From: Sophora flavescens
Lineage: Eukaryota > Streptophyta > Magnoliopsida > Fabales > Fabaceae
DNA: 64,000 nt
NCBI GenBank assembly: GCA_030762895.1
Contig: CM061063.1
Location: 97,114,210-97,178,209 of the forward strand
Direction: 5' to 3'
The notes under the pieces are model-generated. The model ran no database searches. It was not told the DNA's origin and worked only from the letters and a program-made list of their open reading frames with translations. How positions within the stretch are numbered: position 1 is the first letter of the stretch; every line of letters starts with the position of its first letter. The position numbers and the translations under genes were made by a program. Shown here piece by piece: positions 59,520 to 64,000 of the stretch.

Positions 59520-60644
59520 CCTGTTTGGTGTGGTAGTGATTCTAGTTTGATGTCTTTCAAGGAGGCTATTGAATTCCATCACCCGCATGGTCAATGCAAG
59601 CATTGGGGCAAATTGATTTGGTCAGGATCAGTCCCTCCTTCTAGGTCCTTCCTGATGTGGAGATTGATACATGGAAAGCTTCCAATAGATGAGAACCTGT
59701 GTACTAGAGGCTGTGTGTCTGTTTCTATGTGCTGCCTATGTGGCACTCACGATGAATCCTCCTAGCATCTTTTCTTTGAATGCCAATTCGCTGTCCAAAC
59801 ATGGCTTTGGCTGCAAAGGAAACTAAACTGTTCAGTTAACTACACCTCAGCCTTGGATGTTCTGCGTGTTTGTGATGCTAAGTGCAGCCCGCAACTGAAG
59901 GACGTGTACCTTGCTGTGGTTCTTAACACAATTTGGTCCATATGGTTTTGCACGAACCAATGTAGATTTAGTAATGTCATTATTAGTCGGAAAACAGCCT
60001 GCTCTATGATCCTGGCTCAAACCTCGTTGGCTGGTTCGTTATCAAAAGGCCATATGTTCAGTTCTATTAATGAGTTTCAGGTGCTAAAAGGCTTTGCTGT
60101 AACAACTCATGCCCCTAAAGCTCCTACTATTAAACAAGTAGATTGGTTTCCTCCCTCCTTTGGTTGGTTAAAGTGCAACACTGATGGGGCTGCTAAGGGA
60201 TGCCCTGGCCATGCTGGTGCTGGAGGAATTTTCAGAAACTCCCTTGGAGATTCCTTTGGTTGTTTCTCCTCCTATGTCGGTATTACATCTGCTTTCCACG
60301 CTGAGCTCAATGCTGTCATGATTGCCATTGAACTAGCCTCCAAAAAAGGTTGGAAAAACATTTGGTTTGAATGTGACTCTACCTCGGTCGTTGCTTCAAC
60401 TAAATATCACTCTTTAGTCCCTTGGAAATTCAGAGTTAGATGGAGAAATTGCATGTTGATTGGTGCTCAGTTGAATTCAATTTTTACTCATATTTTTAGG
60501 GAGGGCAACAAATGTGCTGATAATTAAGTTAGCTTCCCTTGGTGTTTCTGGTTCTAGTTTTACTTGGTGGGATAATTTACCGGATTCTATAAGGGCGGAT
60601 TTCTTTCATGATAAACTGGGACTACCTCAGTTCAGATTTAGATA
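59520..60644 (+). pseudogene. LINE ORF2, zf-RVT and RNase H part
   Basis: A zf-RVT-like segment (KLIWSGSVPPSRSFLMWR ... CCLCGTHDES) is broken by TAG 59763-59765. RNase H then shows all acidic positions: CNTDGAAKG, HAELNAVMIAIE, ECDSTSVV. Its last Asp lies in EGNKCAD, immediately before a 4-base insertion near 60524 that shifts the frame. Beyond it the family frame continues to a TAG near 60642. An RNase H domain on ORF2 is usual for many plant L1 lineages. Confidence 0.85.
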
Positions 60645-60829
60645 GCTACCCATGGGTCTTGGCATAGTCCCCGCATGCTTTCTCTTTGTATTCTCTATCT
60701 TTATATTAATAATATTTTGTAGGTGTCTGCAGATGATTGGTAGGGCCTGGGGTGCCAACCTAGTTGGGATGCCTTGTCCTATTGTGATGCCTTTGCATGC
60801 CTAGCCTTTTATTAAAAAAATAAAAAAAA
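60645..60829 (+). other. LINE 3' UTR and A-rich tail
   Basis: Non-coding, with CTTTTATTAAAAAAATAAAA near the end. The flanking sequence resumes at AATCTCATGGACTTCGC, which corresponds to 46725-46742 of the left copy. Confidence 0.8.
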
Positions 60830-61681
60830 AATCTCATGGACTTCGCTACAGTGTTCCTACCGTAAATTAAATTTTTTTGTTGACGAGTTCCTACCATAAG
60901 TTAATGAGTACGGTATTTCACTATTTTGTTCTCGTCTCTCCTTTACATCTTTAACTTTTTTAAATTATTATTTAAAATTTTTTTATAGGGAAAATGTTAG
61001 TAATTAATGAGTTATGTTATATTTTTTGTTAACAAATTATAGAGTTGCTTATCTTGAAAACTCTATCGGATACTTATAAGTATTTTAAAAAGTTATTCAT
61101 TTATTTGTTTACTTTTTAAAATTACTTTTGTTCGTAATATTTTAAATAATTACTTTTTAATTTGTTAACTTTTTGCTAATAATATAATCAATATAGATTT
61201 TTTTTTATAATTTAGGTGAGTTGGGTCCCGAGGGAATATTGGGGCCAGAGCATACCTCACAGCTCAAAGAAAGCTTAAAGAGGTACGTATAGATTACTCA
61301 CCAATAAGAATATAGATATATTTTTAATTCTGAATTGATTATCTAATAAATTATAAATTATTTTAAAGGTCTTATTTTATTTTTCACCATGTTCTAAAAT
61401 ATATTCACATCATAATAGTTTTTTTCTGTATGAACCCACCGTAATTAGGGTATTTGGCTCACCGTGGGTTCAAAGAGCATCCCCACAAGCATAGATCCTT
61501 TGGATCCGCTATGCACTAATCTCCGCTCAGATGCTTATTCACAGTTAAGGTCCTCTCCTATAGACTCAGTCTTTGCAACCAACTCAGTCGCACTTCAAAT
61601 TATTTTTATTTTATTTTTTATTTTTATCTTATTTATTTTTTTATTATGAAGCCCGTGCGATGCACGGGTACAATAATCTAG
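60830..61681 (+). mobile_element. Helitron, non-autonomous, right copy (5' end lost)
   Basis: The body matches the left copy (46725-47213) and then continues to a classic 3' end. That end is a hairpin with CCCGTGC/GCACGGG arms and GAT loop (61652-61668), then CAATAATCTAG ending at 61681 before a T. No Rep/helicase coding sequence, so it depends on other elements. The first 15 bp or so were removed with the LINE insertion. Confidence 0.8.
61652..61681 (+). terminator. Helitron 3' hairpin and CTAG end
   Basis: A 7-bp stem, 3-base loop, and CTAG ten bases downstream: the rolling-circle termination signal of Helitrons. Confidence 0.85.
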
Positions 61682-62060
61682 TTGATAATCAAACTAAGAT
61701 GTGATATTTACTTAACTATATTCTTTATTTTATTTATTACTTTAAACAATAACTTTGTTGTTAATTGAGGTTTATCAATTTAATCTTAATATTTTGTTAT
61801 AAAACAATGATTTTCAAGCACAATTTATATTTCATTATTTTGTTACCATCATCCATCGTTTTATTACTTTTTATTTATATAGTCACATTTTTACTTTAGG
61901 GACCTAATTTAAAATTTTATATAAGTTCAGAGACCCAATTAAAAACTTTTTAGTTTAGGGACCCAATTGAAAATTTTACATAAGTTCAGGGACCTAATTA
62001 TATATTTTTTAGTTCAGAATCTAATTGAAAATTATCAAATAGTCTAGGGACCAACTAAAT
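61682..62060. repeat. Right arm of inverted repeat, inner part, with GGGACC repeats
   Basis: 61779-61905 is the inverted counterpart of about 54990-55130. From 61890 to 62045 a unit of about 27-30 bp (TTCAGGGACCTAATTAAAAA type) is repeated about five times, imperfectly. Confidence 0.65.
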
Positions 62061-62574
62061 ATTTAAATATGTCATATATGTCGGTTTATCCAATTCAACC
62101 AATGTCTCACTGGTTCGACCAATGACCCACTGACCTAGTGCCTCAACCAAGACGATGACCGGTCCGATTTTAATAACACTGCTTTTTTTTACTCTAATAA
62201 CTTAACAAGTTTGACGTCACCCATTTGAACAAGTTTCGATCCTCAATTTTTTTAACTTCAATTTTTTCCTTTTCCTCTTAAATAAACATAACATATGGTG
62301 TGTTCTAGAAAAAATCGACAGAAGCTTCAATGGGAATAAAACACGCAACCTGTTGACTTAAATGGGAACAAATGGGCGAATGGCCATCTGCCTAAACATT
62401 GATGTTTTGTTAATTACTATCTTCTTTATATTTAAAACCTATTGTTATTTTGTTAGATTTATGATTTAAAATTTATATTATGGATTGTGACAGTCACACT
62501 TAAGGAAAACAATTTTCATATTTTAAATTATTTTCAATTGTCTGTTAATTTTAATATTATTATTATTAACGAAT
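62061..62574. other. AT-rich sequence without recognised feature
   Basis: Contains a short patch with repeated CCAATGnCCCACTG (62095-62165) that looks like transposon terminal sequence, otherwise AT-rich. No coding signal. Confidence 0.4.
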
Positions 62575-63070
62575 TAAATGTTTACAACACTACTATTTTC
62601 ATGACATAACCATATTGTATTCTAAGAAAAGTTTTAAAAAAAATTTAAAAATTAGAATGAACTTCCAAATATCCTAACTCAACTTTAATAACCTTTAACA
62701 CTACATTTGGAGTGAAAAATAAAAATAAAAATAAAAAATTCATCTTGGCGTACAAAAGACTTAGTTGGGTCATCCACATTCCACTAGACTACACATTTTG
62801 TGACATAACCACAATGTCTTCTAAAAAAAATTATTTAAAAAAAAATAAAATGATCTTCCAAATACTCTAAATCAACCCTAATATCCTTTAAACTTAACTT
62901 TGGAGAGAGAAAAAAATAAAAAAATTATATTGGAACATATTGGCCTAAGAATGACATAATTGAGTCATCCACCATATATAATACTGCTTTTGTGACTTAA
63001 AAATATTGTCTTCTAATATTTTATTTTTAAAAATAAAAAATAAAAATTGAAAGAGATTCCAAATATGCTA
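62575..63070 (+). repeat. About 195-bp degenerate tandem repeat, 2.5 copies
   Basis: TGACATAACCA...TTGT-TTCTAA recurs at about 62600, 62799 and 62992. In between, TTCCAAATA-CTAA-TCAAC and a GAGTGAAAAATAAAAATAAA-like stretch recur in the same order. Roughly 75 percent similar by eye. Confidence 0.65.
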
Positions 63071-63149
63071 TTTATGTGATATTCATATATTTTGTAATGA
63101 ACATATGTTATATATTAAAAATTTGTAAGATTAATAACAAATTAATATA

Positions 63150-63482
63150 ATAGCTTGGTGGTAAGATTACCTTGAATGTTCAAGGAGGTTTGTGCTCGAT
63201 CCCTATCTCCTTCCATTTTGGCTTCCAATTTTACGAGTTTAGCATTGGCTGTGGAGATCGTGCGCATGATGTGAGGGCTGCAAGAGAACCTTGGGTGGCG
63301 CGTGCGACAGGACTTTGAGGAAAAAAAAAGTCAAAAGGCTATAATTGTAAATGAAAAAATTTGTATATTAAATAATATATAATAAATTGTATACTCATTA
63401 AATGCTAGTCTTTATCTATTGGCCCATATCAAAATTGCACTGATCCCAATTAAATCATCAAAGGCACCATAGAAACATCCAA
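63150..63482. repeat. Right arm of inverted repeat, outer part
   Basis: Inverted, diverged counterpart of 54625-54912. Shared blocks: CATTTTGGCTTCCAATTTTA, GACAGGACTTTG, TATAATTGTAAAT, and TCATCAAAGGCACCATAGAA. A degenerate tRNA-like motif (TAGCTTGGTGGTAAG ... TGCTCGATCC) lies at 63151-63210. Confidence 0.72.
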
Positions 63483-64000
63483 TTATTATTGGATAAAAAC
63501 ACAAACATTTAAGTTTTAGATCTCTTCCACCGGTGTGCATTTCAAATTTCATTCATATGACATAGATCCCAATTTAATTACTCCTACGTCCAGACCTAAT
63601 TATAAGCAAAAAAACCTAACTTAACGCTTATTAAGGAAGGTAGTTAATTTAGTTTAATTGTCTTGATTTATGTAAAAAACATGAACTACAATTACTAAAG
63701 TACCCTTTAATTGTTTCGGGAGTGCGTAATGATCATGGAAAAGTAAAAGATGAATTGGTTGGATTCGTTGATTGTCGTGACTTTTGGAACATTAACATTA
63801 AATAGAGTTGAATTGGTTGTCATTTGCTTATATTTAAGTCCACAAAATATAGCTATTTTTTTGCTTATATTTGAGTCCTGAGGTTGTATAAGGAAAGAGG
63901 TTGTATAAGGAAACTTTCATAGAACATATACAAATCATAAAGGAACAAATATTATAGCGCACGCAGGACAAAACAGAAACTAATGGCAAGAAACCTGAGT
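63483..64000. other. Window end, no recognised feature
   Basis: AT-rich, with no coding or repeat signal I can support. A short duplicated phrase (GAGGTTGTATAAGGAAA) occurs at about 63880-63915. Confidence 0.4.

Larger units (their letters stand above)
55292..60829 (+). mobile_element. L1-type LINE, 5'-truncated
   Basis: Contains ORF1 with a CCHC knuckle and ORF2 with AP-type endonuclease, reverse transcriptase, a zf-RVT-like part and RNase H, then a 3' UTR and an A-rich tail (60813-60829). The 5' end is missing; the first bases already encode mid-ORF1 sequence. Comparison with the left copy shows about 40 bp of target sequence lost at the insertion point and no clear duplication. It carries many stops and frameshifts. 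Confidence 0.9.

Overview
This is a repeat-dominated piece of nuclear genome from a flowering plant, most likely a dicot. A legume is my guess from the style of the repeats, but nothing here proves it. Every coding segment I recognise belongs to a transposable element: Ty3/gypsy chromoviruses of Tekay/Del type, two En/Spm (CACTA) transposons, one L1-type LINE and one non-autonomous Helitron. I found no host gene I could defend, no rRNA, no functional tRNA and no CRISPR array.

Layout. 1-3728 holds an old, decayed Ty3 element on the minus strand (pol remnants, primer-binding site, then its LTR). At 3729 that LTR is interrupted by a young plus-strand tandem array, LTR-internal-LTR-internal-LTR, ending at 43051. 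The whole array is flanked by one 5-bp duplication (GATAT at 3724-3728 and 43052-43056). The three LTRs are about 4.43 kb each (3729-8160, 12822-17248, 29009-43051 less an insert). The two internal regions are about 4.66 kb each once an insert is removed. CACTA-1 (21798-28892, duplication AAT) sits in the chromodomain end of the second pol. CACTA-2 (31539-41156, duplication AAA) sits in the third LTR. After 43051 the old minus-strand LTR resumes and runs to about 46105.

From 46109 comes a segment with a tRNA-like motif and the 5' part of a Helitron, then a minus-strand Ty3 element with only gag left (47217-54205). From 54625 the same tRNA-like/Helitron segment recurs, now interrupted by a 5'-truncated LINE (55292-60829) and followed by the Helitron 3' end (61681). 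Sequence at 61779-63482 is an inverted, diverged counterpart of 54625-55130, so the Helitron and LINE lie inside a long imperfect inverted repeat. The last 500 bp show nothing recognisable.

How it works together. Nesting gives a relative order: old minus-strand Ty3 elements first; then the young array into one of their LTRs; then the two CACTA elements into the array. Separately, Helitron insertion preceded the segment duplication, which preceded the LINE. All elements look defective: stops or frameshifts break both Ty3 pols, the CACTA genes and both LINE ORFs. The most unusual signals are the tandem array with one outer target duplication and stop codons common to both internal regions; an acidic 166-codon ORF kept open in all three young LTRs and not seen in the old ones; a recurring GGAC-N5-GTCC palindrome in young and old LTRs; and two CACTA families that both carry an ULP1-like protease gene with Cys where Asp is expected.
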